Positions 44,680 to 53,390 of a stretch of 64,000 nucleotides of DNA are shown here, piece by piece. The stretch lies in assembly GCA_030599585.1 (NCBI GenBank), contig JAUVNS010000006.1, positions 1 through 64,000 on the forward strand, in the 5' to 3' direction. The translations under genes were made by a program, and so were the position numbers. Position 1 is the first letter of the stretch. Every line of letters begins with the position of its first letter. The notes beneath the pieces were generated by a model that had not been told where the DNA came from, made no database searches, and worked only from the letters and a program-made list of their open reading frames with translations. Source of the DNA: Promethearchaeota archaeon. Its GTDB lineage: Archaea > Asgardarchaeota > Lokiarchaeia > Sigyniarchaeales > SOKP01.

Positions 44680-45729
44680 TTACAGTAAATTTTCTATAAA
44701 TTTTTTAATTTTTTCCATAGCTCCATTTGATTCAGGTAAATCAGTATTATGAAATACATGTATAGTATCATCCCACGTTTGCATTGATATCTTAACCCCC
44801 GCTTTTTTCGCACGTTCATAAAATCTTTTAGAATCATCATATAACATTTCACTTGTACTTACTTGAAGCAAAATAGGAGGTAAGTTTTTTAAATCAGCAT
44901 ATAGAGGAGAAACAGTAGGATCATAAGGGTTTTTGCCTGCTAAATGAGATTCCACCCACCAGATGTAGCCTAAATCCCCTAAAATAATATCAGTGGAAGA
45001 ATTTTTTTTTATTGAATCACCTGTTATCGTCATATCTGTTGATGGTGAAAGCCCTATTGCTCCTGCGGGTAATAAAATTCCATTATCTCGTAGTTTAAGT
45101 AAAGTCATAAAGGTGTAATACCCTCCCGCAGAAGATCCAGCAATTATTATACTTTTAGATTGAAATCCAGAGGAAAGAAGCCATTTGTAAACAGAAACAC
45201 AATCTTCCAATGCTGCAGGATGAGGTTCCTCTGGAGCAAGACGATAATTTATGCTTAAAACCTTCAAGTTAGTCGATTTTGCTAATTTCAAGGTGAAGAA
45301 CTTATGACTGTTTGAAGACCCCATAATATGACCCCCTCCATGAATGTATAAAATGATGCGATCTTCTCTTGCTCCACGATAGTAAAACCATTCGCAAGGA
45401 ACATTATTGGCATTAACTGGTTTTCTTATTATTTCATCTGTAAATGGAAATAATTGTTCCATATAGTCTGCGCTATATTCCATATAAAACCTAAGATGTT
45501 CTGCTAAAAGTAACTTCTCCTTCATAGTTAGCATATTTTTCACATCTTCTCCATTAAGCCAACGACTATTCAAATCTCCTACTTTTTTCCAAATCGGGTT
45601 GTAATCATCCTCTGTATAAGTTACGCTTTTAAAAAAGGCTTTGTTAACTTGAGTCAAGAAATTTTGGCGGATTTCAAAAATTTCAAGGATTTCAGGTCGA
45701 ATAATTTTCGACTTATCAACTATAGGCAC
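44680..45729 (-). CDS. Alpha/beta-hydrolase, hormone-sensitive-lipase (HSL) family
   Basis: The oxyanion motif HGGGHIMG (130-137) and nucleophile elbow GSSAGG with Ser200 define the HSL/bacterial family IV esterases. The catalytic Asp lies in STSEMLYDDSKRFYERA (where DG-D is usual) and the His in DTIHVFHN near the end. The NYRLAPEEPHPAALEDCV segment is the family hallmark. Cytoplasmic, 349 residues. It converges with the CoA-transferase operon (9 bases between stops) and diverges from an acyl-CoA dehydrogenase. It is the fourth hydrolase of the island, again suggesting ester substrates. Confidence 0.92.
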   Translation of the reverse strand: MPIVDKSKIIRPEILEIFEIRQNFLTQVNKAFFKSVTYTEDDYNPIWKKVGDLNSRWLNGEDVKNMLTMKEKLLLAEHLRFYMEYSADYMEQLFPFTDEIIRKPVNANNVPCEWFYYRGAREDRIILYIHGGGHIMGSSNSHKFFTLKLAKSTNLKVLSINYRLAPEEPHPAALEDCVSVYKWLLSSGFQSKSIIIAGSSAGGYYTFMTLLKLRDNGILLPAGAIGLSPSTDMTITGDSIKKNSSTDIILGDLGYIWWVESHLAGKNPYDPTVSPLYADLKNLPPILLQVSTSEMLYDDSKRFYERAKKAGVKISMQTWDDTIHVFHNTDLPESNGAMEKIKKFIENLL

Positions 45730-45762
45730 TAATCAACACTCTTTTCATAAACTTAATGTCTA

Positions 45763-45774
45763 CTAGAATTCTAG
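45763..45774. repeat. 12-base palindrome CTAGAATTCTAG
   Basis: Perfect palindrome 34 bases before the HSL-type hydrolase start, on the promoter side; possible operator. Different in sequence from the TTAC-GTAA family. Confidence 0.3.
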
Positions 45775-45798
45775 AATAGTAACTATTTTAATCAATTC

Positions 45799-45827
45799 CT
45801 ACTTAGTAACGGATTCTACGTAAGTAA
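45799..45827. promoter_or_regulatory. Two near-match operator sites CTAC-N3-GTAA and CTAC-N4-GTAA
   Basis: CTAC-TTA-GTAA (45799-45809) and CTAC-GTAA-GTAA (45816-45827) each differ by one base from the TTAC arm. They lie in the 298-base divergent gap between the HSL hydrolase and the acyl-CoA dehydrogenase, 70 and 86 bases from the hydrolase start. Apart from these and the palindrome at 45763, the rest of that gap holds nothing I can identify. Confidence 0.4.
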
Positions 45828-46027
45828 TTTCATAATCTCACATACTATTTTCATAGCTTAATATCTTCTAAGATCGATGTATTAAAACTTTGAGTGAATG
45901 CAAAAATTGAAATTGCTGTATTTGTATAAAGATGTGATTTTAATATGATTAAAAATTTTACTGAAGTAATTTTAATTCGAGAGAAACAGAAATTAAAAAG
46001 TTAAGAAAAATAGATAAATATTGAATC

Positions 46028-47245
46028 ATGTTGGGACACATAAATTTTGAAGATTTGGAACTAAAGTTTGGATATTCCTGTATGCCGAATAGGTTACATT
46101 ATTATTCGAAAGAAGAAAACGATTTTAGAATGGAAGTTCGCGAATGGTGTGAAATAAATGTTGTACCAGTCGCAGAACAGATAGATAGAAATAGAGATAA
46201 GGAATTAGCTGTAAAGACTTTAAAGAAAATGCCATATCTTGATATGACCATCCCAAAAGAAGCCGGAGGTCAAGGTAAAGCGATTCTATATCGCACTATT
46301 TTAGGAGAGGAATTAACTGCTTTTAGTTATGCCTTAGCGGGTGTTTATGGAGCGTCATCTTGCCTGTTTGCTGGTCCGATTATTGAATTTGGTACTTCTG
46401 GTCAGAAAAAGAAATACTTATCTGGTATCGGAAATGGATCAAAACTCGGTGCAATTGCTATTACAGAGCCAACAGGTGGTTCTGATGCAATTGGTGGTAT
46501 GAGATTGAGAGCAATCCGAGATGGTGATCATTATATCTTAAATGGTGAGAAATGTTTCATTACTAATGGAAGCGTAGCTGATTATCTATGTTTGTATACA
46601 ATAACCAATGATCAGGTTAGATCACACAAAGGAATGACTGCCTTTATTTTTGAGACAGATACACCAGGGTTCGAAGTGGTCAAAGATTATAAGCATATGG
46701 GGAGAAGAGGTATGCCAAACTCGCATTTAAGATTTACCAATTGTAGAGTTTCCGTTGAAAATATGCTTCACAAGGAAAATGAAGGTCTTGATGTACTACT
46801 TTATGGATTAGATGGTGAACGTACTTTTACTGCATCTCAATACGTCGGTTTAGCAAGAAGCGCGTTTGAAATTGCTTACAGATATGCTCATAAACGAGAA
46901 CAATTCGGAAAAACATTATATAAGATGGAAGGAATTAGCTTTAAACTTGCTGAAATGTTCATGGATATAGAATTAAATCGAATTGCAATGGTGCAAATTG
47001 CGCGAATGCTTGATAATGGTCATTACTTAAGAGCAACAGTTGCAGCATTGAAAGCTAAAATAGCTGATGCCACTGTACGAATTACACAAGAAGCGATTCA
47101 AGTTGTTGGTGGTTTGGGATATACTGAAGAATACCCATTAGAACGATATTATAGAGATGCTAAAATCGGGCAAATATCAGCAGGTACATCAGAAATTATG
47201 AGATATCTTATCACAAGAGAAATGGTCCGAATGTGGGGAAAGTAA
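46028..47245 (+). CDS. Acyl-CoA dehydrogenase
   Basis: A flavoprotein of 405 residues that introduces a double bond into acyl-CoA, or reduces enoyl-CoA with a suitable electron donor. The FAD/substrate loop is ITEPTGGSDA (146-154). The C-terminal motif is QISAGTSEIMR, lacking the Glu used by medium-chain enzymes, but Glu264 in GLDGERTF occupies the alternative catalytic position of isovaleryl- and long-chain-type enzymes. So it is probably active. The enoyl-CoA hydratase follows after 12 bases; together they would handle crotonyl/butyryl-CoA or similar. Two near-match TTAC-GTAA sites lie upstream. Confidence 0.92.
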   Translation: MLGHINFEDLELKFGYSCMPNRLHYYSKEENDFRMEVREWCEINVVPVAEQIDRNRDKELAVKTLKKMPYLDMTIPKEAGGQGKAILYRTILGEELTAFSYALAGVYGASSCLFAGPIIEFGTSGQKKKYLSGIGNGSKLGAIAITEPTGGSDAIGGMRLRAIRDGDHYILNGEKCFITNGSVADYLCLYTITNDQVRSHKGMTAFIFETDTPGFEVVKDYKHMGRRGMPNSHLRFTNCRVSVENMLHKENEGLDVLLYGLDGERTFTASQYVGLARSAFEIAYRYAHKREQFGKTLYKMEGISFKLAEMFMDIELNRIAMVQIARMLDNGHYLRATVAALKAKIADATVRITQEAIQVVGGLGYTEEYPLERYYRDAKIGQISAGTSEIMRYLITREMVRMWGK

Positions 47246-47257
47246 GGGTGAATGAAT

Positions 47258-48049
47258 ATGGAAGGAAAAGTTAAACTTGATATCGAGGACAAAGTTGCTA
47301 AAATAGTTCTCAACGATGCAGAAAATTATAACCCATTGAACAAAGAGATGGGAAAAGAGTTACTCGGAGTTTTAGAAAAACTTAGAGACAACAAAAATGT
47401 GAGATGTTTAATGATCACTGGTTCTGGCAAAGCCTTCTCTGCAGGTGGCGATATTAAAGCTTTTAAGGACAGTATTGAAAAGGGGAGACCAGGGGAAGCT
47501 ATGGATGAACTATTGAAAAGTCTCTATAAGATTGCCCTAGTATTGCGTCAATATCCAAAACCAGTAATAGCTGCTGTAAATGGTTGGGCAGTTGGGGCGG
47601 GAATGAATCTTGCACTCTCCTGTGATCTAATCATTGCATCGAGTAAAGCCAAATTTAGACAGTCGTTTAGTAAGCTTGCATTAATTCCCGGATTTGCGGG
47701 AACCATGCTTCTTAGCCGCCAATTAACCTGGCAACAAGCAACTGAAATGGCGTTTTTTGGAGATACGTACACAGCGGAGGATATGCTTAAATTAGGGTTT
47801 GTTAATGAAGTTGTTGACTCCGAAAAATTAATGGTAAGAGCTAATGAGATGGCATCGAAACTCGCTAGTGGTCCAACGCTGACTTTCGCGCGTACGAAGA
47901 AGTTATTTTTTGATGCTTTAAGTGATCCTCTAATAGATCATCTTGAAAACGAAAGGCAAATGCAGATAAAATCAGCAGAAACACAAGATTTTAAAATTGG
48001 TGTTTTTGCTATTAATGATAAAAAAGAACCAGAATTTATTGGTAGATAA
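47258..48049 (+). CDS. Enoyl-CoA hydratase/isomerase family protein
   Basis: A crotonase-fold protein with the CoA/oxyanion loops SGKAFSAGGDIKAF and AVNGWAVGAGMNLALSCDL, then the FSKLALIPGFAGT segment and the FFGDTYTAEDMLKLGFVNEVV block. The position usually held by the first catalytic Glu appears to be Ser in SFSKLAL, so isomerase, hydratase or another crotonase reaction remains open. I start at the second ATG (47258) because GGGTG at 47246-47250 is seven bases upstream of it and too close to the ATG at 47252. Translationally coupled to the acyl-CoA dehydrogenase. Confidence 0.9.
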   Translation: MEGKVKLDIEDKVAKIVLNDAENYNPLNKEMGKELLGVLEKLRDNKNVRCLMITGSGKAFSAGGDIKAFKDSIEKGRPGEAMDELLKSLYKIALVLRQYPKPVIAAVNGWAVGAGMNLALSCDLIIASSKAKFRQSFSKLALIPGFAGTMLLSRQLTWQQATEMAFFGDTYTAEDMLKLGFVNEVVDSEKLMVRANEMASKLASGPTLTFARTKKLFFDALSDPLIDHLENERQMQIKSAETQDFKIGVFAINDKKEPEFIGR

Positions 48050-48219
48050 ATTAACATAGTAGAATTGTTAACTCATTATGAGGGAATCGGCTAATTTCAA
48101 TAAAGAACTTGCTTTACCATGAGAAGAATTCAATTGATCTAATAATAATAGATAAATAAAGATTTAACTTATGCAATTTTAAACAGAAATTGGCGTAAAT
48201 AAAAAAAAATAATTAGTAG

Positions 48220-49512
48220 CTACCACAATGTCATTGATTCAGTGAAAAGCTGTCTTAGATCTTCAGCACTGGCTGGTCTAGGACTCAATTTAGTTACACG
48301 ATGCTGAGGCAAAGTTCCTTGAACTAATTCCTCTATATCGTTTGAACCATACCCAACAGCTCTTAAACCATTAGGCATCCCTGTGGCTCGCATTAGTTTA
48401 ATAATTTCATTTGCAAGAATTTCACCAGCATCTTTTTTGTCTGAGTCAGATATATCAACACCCATAAGTTGGGCAGTGTACAAGTGTAACTCTGGATTAG
48501 TACTAGCGGTGAAACGAAATACAGCAGGTGAAACAAGTACTACACACATACCGTGTGGAATAATTGGATACTCTGATTTTATTCCTTCAGGTTTGTATTC
48601 TCTTACCATCCCTGACACCGGATAGGACATCCCATGGGCTAAATGAACCCCTGCATTGCCAAAACCTATACCTGCAAAGGTAGATGCTAGGATCATTTCA
48701 GCTCGCGCTTGATCATCGGACGGGTTTTGAACAACACGAACAATGTTTTTCGAAACCATTTCGACCGCCTTGGACGCCCAAAGATGGCTAATCGGATTGG
48801 CACCTTGGTAAGCAGGACGCATCTCAAGGCTTTCAGGAGCAGGTCGTTGATGGTAAGGGAGGGCAGTTATTGATTCCAACGCGTGACAAATAACATCGAA
48901 ACCACAGGAGGCAGCGACTATCTTTGGTACAGTTCGAGTGTTATTTGGATCGATGATTCCTATTAAAGGCCGTAATGCCCGATGTGCAATACCAGTTTTC
49001 GCATGCATTGCTTCTAAATCGAAAATCGCAACTCCAGTTGTTTCACTTCCAGTACCCGCGGTTGTTGGAATTGCTATCATTGGTTTTAAAGGTCCTGGAA
49101 TGGGTTGACCCTTCCCGATTGGAGCGTTGACATAATATAAAAAGTCGGCGGGGTATGTCGAGAATAAATTGGCGATCTTTGCAGTATCCATGCTCGAACC
49201 CCCCCCAATGCCTAGAAAACCATCGAAGTTACCATCAATTGCGAATTTGATCACCTCCTTAAAGGAAGTATCCGTAGGTTCTACTCGTGATCGATCATAC
49301 AAAACAGTTTCTATGTTTACATCTTGTAAAGCTTCAAGTGCAACTGAAACGGGTTCACTATCACTCAAGTTAGGATCTGTAACTACCATAACTCGACTGG
49401 AACCAAGCTTTTTCATGTCATAACCCACCTCACGAGTAACACCAGGACCATATTTGATACTGGATGTAGCCATCGTGAAAGCTGTTTCAAATTTATGTTC
49501 TCGGTTTGTCAT
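48220..49512 (-). CDS. Hydroxyacid-oxoacid transhydrogenase (ADHFE1-type iron ADH)
   Basis: An iron-containing ADH of the HOT/ADHFE1 branch: N-terminus FETAFTMATSSIKYGPGVTREVG, nucleotide loop GIGGGSSMDTAK, PTTAGTGSETTGVA, then the insertion HQRPAPESLEMRPAYQGANPISHLW and the metal-binding GFDVICHALES, AHGMSYP and IPHGM segments. HOT oxidises 4-hydroxybutyrate to succinate semialdehyde while reducing 2-oxoglutarate to 2-hydroxyglutarate, with bound cofactor. That fits the 4-hydroxybutyryl-CoA dehydratase nearby. Hand-counted lines of this gene are 45-52% G+C against about 25-35% in neighbours, a sign of transfer. It follows the aldehyde dehydrogenase gene by 57 bases. Confidence 0.9.
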   Translation of the reverse strand: MTNREHKFETAFTMATSSIKYGPGVTREVGYDMKKLGSSRVMVVTDPNLSDSEPVSVALEALQDVNIETVLYDRSRVEPTDTSFKEVIKFAIDGNFDGFLGIGGGSSMDTAKIANLFSTYPADFLYYVNAPIGKGQPIPGPLKPMIAIPTTAGTGSETTGVAIFDLEAMHAKTGIAHRALRPLIGIIDPNNTRTVPKIVAASCGFDVICHALESITALPYHQRPAPESLEMRPAYQGANPISHLWASKAVEMVSKNIVRVVQNPSDDQARAEMILASTFAGIGFGNAGVHLAHGMSYPVSGMVREYKPEGIKSEYPIIPHGMCVVLVSPAVFRFTASTNPELHLYTAQLMGVDISDSDKKDAGEILANEIIKLMRATGMPNGLRAVGYGSNDIEELVQGTLPQHRVTKLSPRPASAEDLRQLFTESMTLW

Positions 49513-49569
49513 TTCTACAAAACCTTTTTTTTAGTTTTACTTTTATTATTGGTTTTTTTGTTTAACACA

Positions 49570-51048
49570 TTAATCCCACGGAATTTCGGTAGTTCCATGG
49601 AATTTTTCGATCACAACTACTTCTTTGGTATAGAACTTTATTACTTCAGGTCCTTGTGCCCGAAGTGACCCAAAGAAGGAATCTTTTGCTCCAGCAAATG
49701 GAAACCATGCAATAGGTGCCACAATACCAATATTGATACCGATTTGTCCCGCGTTTGAATTATAGCGGAATTCCCGTGCTTCTAACCCATTTTCTGTATA
49801 GATTGTGATTGCATTACCCATAGGATGTGCATTGCTAATTTCAATTGCTTCAGGTAATGTATCTACTCGATCAAGACACACAACAGGACCAAAGATCTCA
49901 TCGTCATATACTTTCATCCCTGGCTTAGCTTTCTCATACACGCAAGGACCTAACCAATAACCTTTAGGATATCCTTCAATTTTTAAATCTCTTCCATCTA
50001 AGATTAATTCTGCTCCTTCATCAACTCCGTCTTGAATTTGCTGAAGTAATGTTGCCAAAGCTTTCTTAGATACGATAGGTCCCATAGCATTTTCCTTATC
50101 CATTCCGTATCCAATTTTTAGCGCATTTGTAGCTTCAAGAAATTTTTTTTTGAAATGGACATAATATTCTTGACTACCCACAACCATTATGACAGATCCT
50201 GCCAAACATCGCTGTCCTGTATTACCAAAACAAGAATTCATCATATTTGGCATGATCGAATCAAGATTGGCTTGTTCAGTAACCACTAAAAAATTATTGG
50301 CACCACCATGACATTGTGCGCGTTTACCTGCATTGGATGCGGTTTTATAAATATGAGAAGCAATAGGGGTTGATCCTACACTTGATACAGCTTTAATTAA
50401 GGGATGTTTAATTAAATAGTCACCTTTAGCTGCATTACAATGGAGGTAGTTGATAACACCTTTTGGAAATCCTGCTTGATCAATATATTCGGTCATTAAT
50501 TGCATAGGAAGGGGTGTTTGTGAGTTGGATTTAATGATAACTGTATTTCCTGTTGCCACAGCAAAGGGTAAAAACCAGAATGGGATCATTGCGGGGAAAT
50601 TGAAAGGTACAATGATTAAAACAACACCTAAAGGTTCAAGAACGGAATATTCGTCAATGCCAGTGCCAATGTTTGACATAAATTGTCCTTTTTGGATTTC
50701 TGGAACAGATAATGCGGCTTCTACCATTTGATATCCTCGAATTACTTCTCCACGGGCAGCAGCCCATTCTTTTCCGTGATTTACAACGACTGCTTCTGTG
50801 ATTTTATCCAGATTTTCAATTAAAAGTTGGTGCAATTTAATTAACGGATGAATTCTTGTTATTCCAGGGGTATCTCGCCAGCCAGGAAATGCTGCTTGAG
50901 CCATAGCTATAGTTTCATCAATTTCTTCATGGGTAGAATTCGGCTTTAAAGCAATTACTTCATCCTTCGCAGGATTCATAATATCGATAAATTGGGTGCT
51001 TTTTGAAGCAACAAATTTCCCATTTATATAATTTTTTAAGATATTCAT
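49570..51048 (-). CDS. CoA-acylating aldehyde dehydrogenase, methylmalonate-semialdehyde dehydrogenase type
   Basis: A 492-residue ALDH with the catalytic Cys281 in FGNTGQRCLAGS. The segment that carries the general-base Glu in hydrolytic ALDHs (ELGGK) reads HGGANN here, as in MmsA/IolA enzymes, where the thioacyl intermediate is released to CoA. The end GQIGINIGIVAPIAWFPFAG...SFFGSL is the MMSDH hallmark. Likely reactions are methylmalonate or malonate semialdehyde to propionyl- or acetyl-CoA; succinate semialdehyde is a locus-based guess. Somewhat G+C-richer than neighbours. An operator palindrome lies 63 bases upstream, and HOT is the second gene of the pair. Confidence 0.9.
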   Translation of the reverse strand: MNILKNYINGKFVASKSTQFIDIMNPAKDEVIALKPNSTHEEIDETIAMAQAAFPGWRDTPGITRIHPLIKLHQLLIENLDKITEAVVVNHGKEWAAARGEVIRGYQMVEAALSVPEIQKGQFMSNIGTGIDEYSVLEPLGVVLIIVPFNFPAMIPFWFLPFAVATGNTVIIKSNSQTPLPMQLMTEYIDQAGFPKGVINYLHCNAAKGDYLIKHPLIKAVSSVGSTPIASHIYKTASNAGKRAQCHGGANNFLVVTEQANLDSIMPNMMNSCFGNTGQRCLAGSVIMVVGSQEYYVHFKKKFLEATNALKIGYGMDKENAMGPIVSKKALATLLQQIQDGVDEGAELILDGRDLKIEGYPKGYWLGPCVYEKAKPGMKVYDDEIFGPVVCLDRVDTLPEAIEISNAHPMGNAITIYTENGLEAREFRYNSNAGQIGINIGIVAPIAWFPFAGAKDSFFGSLRAQGPEVIKFYTKEVVVIEKFHGTTEIPWD

Positions 51049-51467
51049 GGTTCACATCTAAATTTTAAATTATTTTAAGTTATAAAAGTTTTTATCCATT
51101 TTTTTTTTAATTACTTATGTAAATTTGTGGTGATATACATTCAACTGAAAAATGCTTAAAACCGAGTTTTAAAAAAAGATTATATACCTATTTGATATTT
51201 CTTTATTAGAAGATTATAAAATTGATACAATGCGAATTAAAATAGGTTATTAAAATTGGTTGGATTTAACCACCAAAAAAATTATTCTATGCCGTAACAA
51301 TGTGGTTTGTATCCACCACCTCCAATAGAATACAAAAAAGCAAGAGGAATTAGTTACATCTATACGAATTTCATACAGTTGATAAAAGAGTTAATTAATA
51401 TTAGACCTATTTTTAATAACAAAGAGAAATTAATCTAATTATAATTTTAATATGAGAAATAGTAATA
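51049..51467. other. 419-base gap between divergent genes
   Basis: It holds operator site 6 near the aldehyde dehydrogenase and, from about 51270 to 51350, a short G+C-richer patch with small hairpins (GGTT...AACC and GTGG...CCAC). On the minus strand that patch reads as a 23-codon open stretch ending GGGGYKPHCYGIE, without a good start. No gene or RNA I can name. Confidence 0.4.
51111..51122. promoter_or_regulatory. Operator candidate TTAC-TTAT-GTAA (site 6 of 6)
   Basis: Lies 63 bases before the aldehyde dehydrogenase ATG, in the divergent gap with 4-hydroxybutyryl-CoA dehydratase (346 bases away). Confidence 0.55.
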
Positions 51468-52919
51468 ATGACATTAAAAACTCCAGAAGAGTATTTAAAA
51501 AGTATCCAACGCCCTGTTAATCTCTACATGTTTGGTGAAAAAGTAGAGGAATTTTGGAACCATCCAATAATTAAACCATCGATAAATACCGTTATGAAAA
51601 TCTATGAAATAGCCCAAATGGACGAGTATAAAGATTTAATGACAACAATGTCTCATTTAACTGGTGAGACCATTAATAGATTTACTCATATTCACCAATC
51701 TGTTGACGATTTAATTAAAAAGGTAAAAATGCAGAGGTTATTGGGCCAACAGACAGCGTGTTGTTTCCAAAGGTGCGTAGGTTTTGACACTGCTAACGCT
51801 TTATATAGCATAACCTATGAAATGGATAAAAAAAATGGAACTGATTATCATAACCGCTTCAAAAAGTATTGGACTGAAGTGCAGTCTCAAGATTTAATGG
51901 TGGGCGGTGCTATGACAGATACTAAAGGAGATAGAAGCAAAAGACCTAAAGACCAACCTGACCCAGACGCTTTTTTACATATTATCGAGGAAAATGATGA
52001 CGGAATAATTGTTCGCGGTGCAAAAATCCACCAAACAGGATATTTAAACTCACATAGAGCAATTATTATGCCCACTCTTTCTTTACGATCCGGTGAAGAA
52101 CAGTACGCTGTAAGTTTTGGCGTTAATACGAATGAAAAGGGAATAACACTAATCTATGGAAGACAGTCGTGTGATACTAGAAAAATGGAACCCGGTAAAT
52201 TAGACGTTGGAAACTTCAAGTATGGCGGCCAAGAAATATTTGTAATATTTGATAATGTGTATATACCAAATGATCGAATATTTATGAAGGGAGAAATAGA
52301 GTTTACTGGTAAATTAGTTAATAGGTTTGCTGGTTTCCATCGACAGTCCTATGGGGGATGTAAAGTTGGTGTGGGTGATGTACTTATCGGTGCGTCATCG
52401 TTGATTACTGAATACAATGGAACCGAAAAGGCATCCCATATACGAGATAAACTTGTGGAAATGGTTCATTTAAACGAAACATTATATAGTTGTGGTATTG
52501 CTTGCAGCTCGTTAGGGTTCCAACGGGAAGCAGGAAATTTTGAAATGGATATGCTTTTGGCAAATGTGTGCAAACTAAATGTTACTCGTTTTCCATATGA
52601 AATTGGGCGCCTTGCTGAAGATTTAGCAGGTGGGCTAATCTGTACAATGCCTTCTGAAGCAGATTTTAAATCAGAGGAAATTGGACAGTTGATTGAGAAA
52701 TATCTTAATACAAGTGAAGAAACATGCGCTGAGGATAGATATAAAGTTCTAAGATTTATTGAAAATTTAACGATGGGCTTGGCTTCGGTTAGCTATAGGA
52801 CGGAATCATTACATGGAGCAGGAAGTCCACAAGCGCAAAGAATTATGATTTCTCGTCAAGCAAATCTAGAAGAAAAGAAGAAATTAATAAAAAAAATTCT
52901 CGATATAGATTCAGAATAG
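51468..52919 (+). CDS. abfD: 4-Hydroxybutyryl-CoA dehydratase / vinylacetyl-CoA isomerase
   Basis: Dehydrates 4-hydroxybutyryl-CoA to crotonyl-CoA by a radical mechanism using FAD and a [4Fe-4S] cluster. The cluster ligands of the clostridial enzyme (Cys99, Cys103, His292, Cys299) are matched by Cys99 and Cys103 in CCFQRC and by His291 and Cys298 in FHRQSYGGC, with the same 4- and 7-residue spacings. The family also contains 4-hydroxyphenylacetate 3-monooxygenases, which lack these ligands, so the specific call is well supported. Length 483 is typical. Crotonyl-CoA can feed the enoyl-CoA hydratase and acyl-CoA dehydrogenase genes nearby; HOT, the iron ADH and the CoA-transferase could supply the substrate. 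Confidence 0.93.
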   Translation: MTLKTPEEYLKSIQRPVNLYMFGEKVEEFWNHPIIKPSINTVMKIYEIAQMDEYKDLMTTMSHLTGETINRFTHIHQSVDDLIKKVKMQRLLGQQTACCFQRCVGFDTANALYSITYEMDKKNGTDYHNRFKKYWTEVQSQDLMVGGAMTDTKGDRSKRPKDQPDPDAFLHIIEENDDGIIVRGAKIHQTGYLNSHRAIIMPTLSLRSGEEQYAVSFGVNTNEKGITLIYGRQSCDTRKMEPGKLDVGNFKYGGQEIFVIFDNVYIPNDRIFMKGEIEFTGKLVNRFAGFHRQSYGGCKVGVGDVLIGASSLITEYNGTEKASHIRDKLVEMVHLNETLYSCGIACSSLGFQREAGNFEMDMLLANVCKLNVTRFPYEIGRLAEDLAGGLICTMPSEADFKSEEIGQLIEKYLNTSEETCAEDRYKVLRFIENLTMGLASVSYRTESLHGAGSPQAQRIMISRQANLEEKKKLIKKILDIDSE

Positions 52920-53081
52920 TATTTCCTTACTTTTTTATACTAATGTAATTGTTGCTAAATCAAAACCCTATTTAATAGAACTGTACTCGTGTTTCTATCT
53001 ATATCCTATAATTCTGAATAAAAAGTTTTAAAACCACGAATACATTAAAAAAAAAATAAGTATCAACACTAAACTTAAAAG

Positions 53082-53390
53082 GTGAGTATTTTAGAGCCAA
53101 AAAACGTATTTGATAATCAGAAATTTAAGACAGATGGACCCGCAAAAGATAAAATCTACATTTCAGAAAAGTTTAAGGTGATGCGAGTTTCTTTAAAAAA
53201 AGGTTTAGAAATCGAACCTCATGAAGGATCGCATCCAGCTGTTTTCTTAGTAATGAAAGGAAAGGCAATTTTTCCTACTGCTTCTGGAGAAGTAGAATTG
53301 GGTGAAAACGATTATATTGCATATAGCGAAACTGAACCAAGAGGTATAAAAAGTTTAGAAGACCTGACTGTGTTAGTTATTCGCGACTAA
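53082..53390 (+). CDS. Small cupin-domain protein
   Basis: A 102-residue single-cupin protein. The conserved beta-strand pattern is seen in VMRVSLKKGLEIEPHEGSHPAVFLVMKGKA and the second motif GEVELGENDYIAYSETEPRGIKS. His52 and His56 in the first motif, with Glu53, are the usual metal-ligand positions; the second-motif His is absent. Role unknown (a sensor or small-molecule isomerase is common). The start is GTG, following a GGTGA run. The end overlaps the convergent CTP synthase gene by 18 bases. Confidence 0.75.
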   Translation: MSILEPKNVFDNQKFKTDGPAKDKIYISEKFKVMRVSLKKGLEIEPHEGSHPAVFLVMKGKAIFPTASGEVELGENDYIAYSETEPRGIKSLEDLTVLVIRD

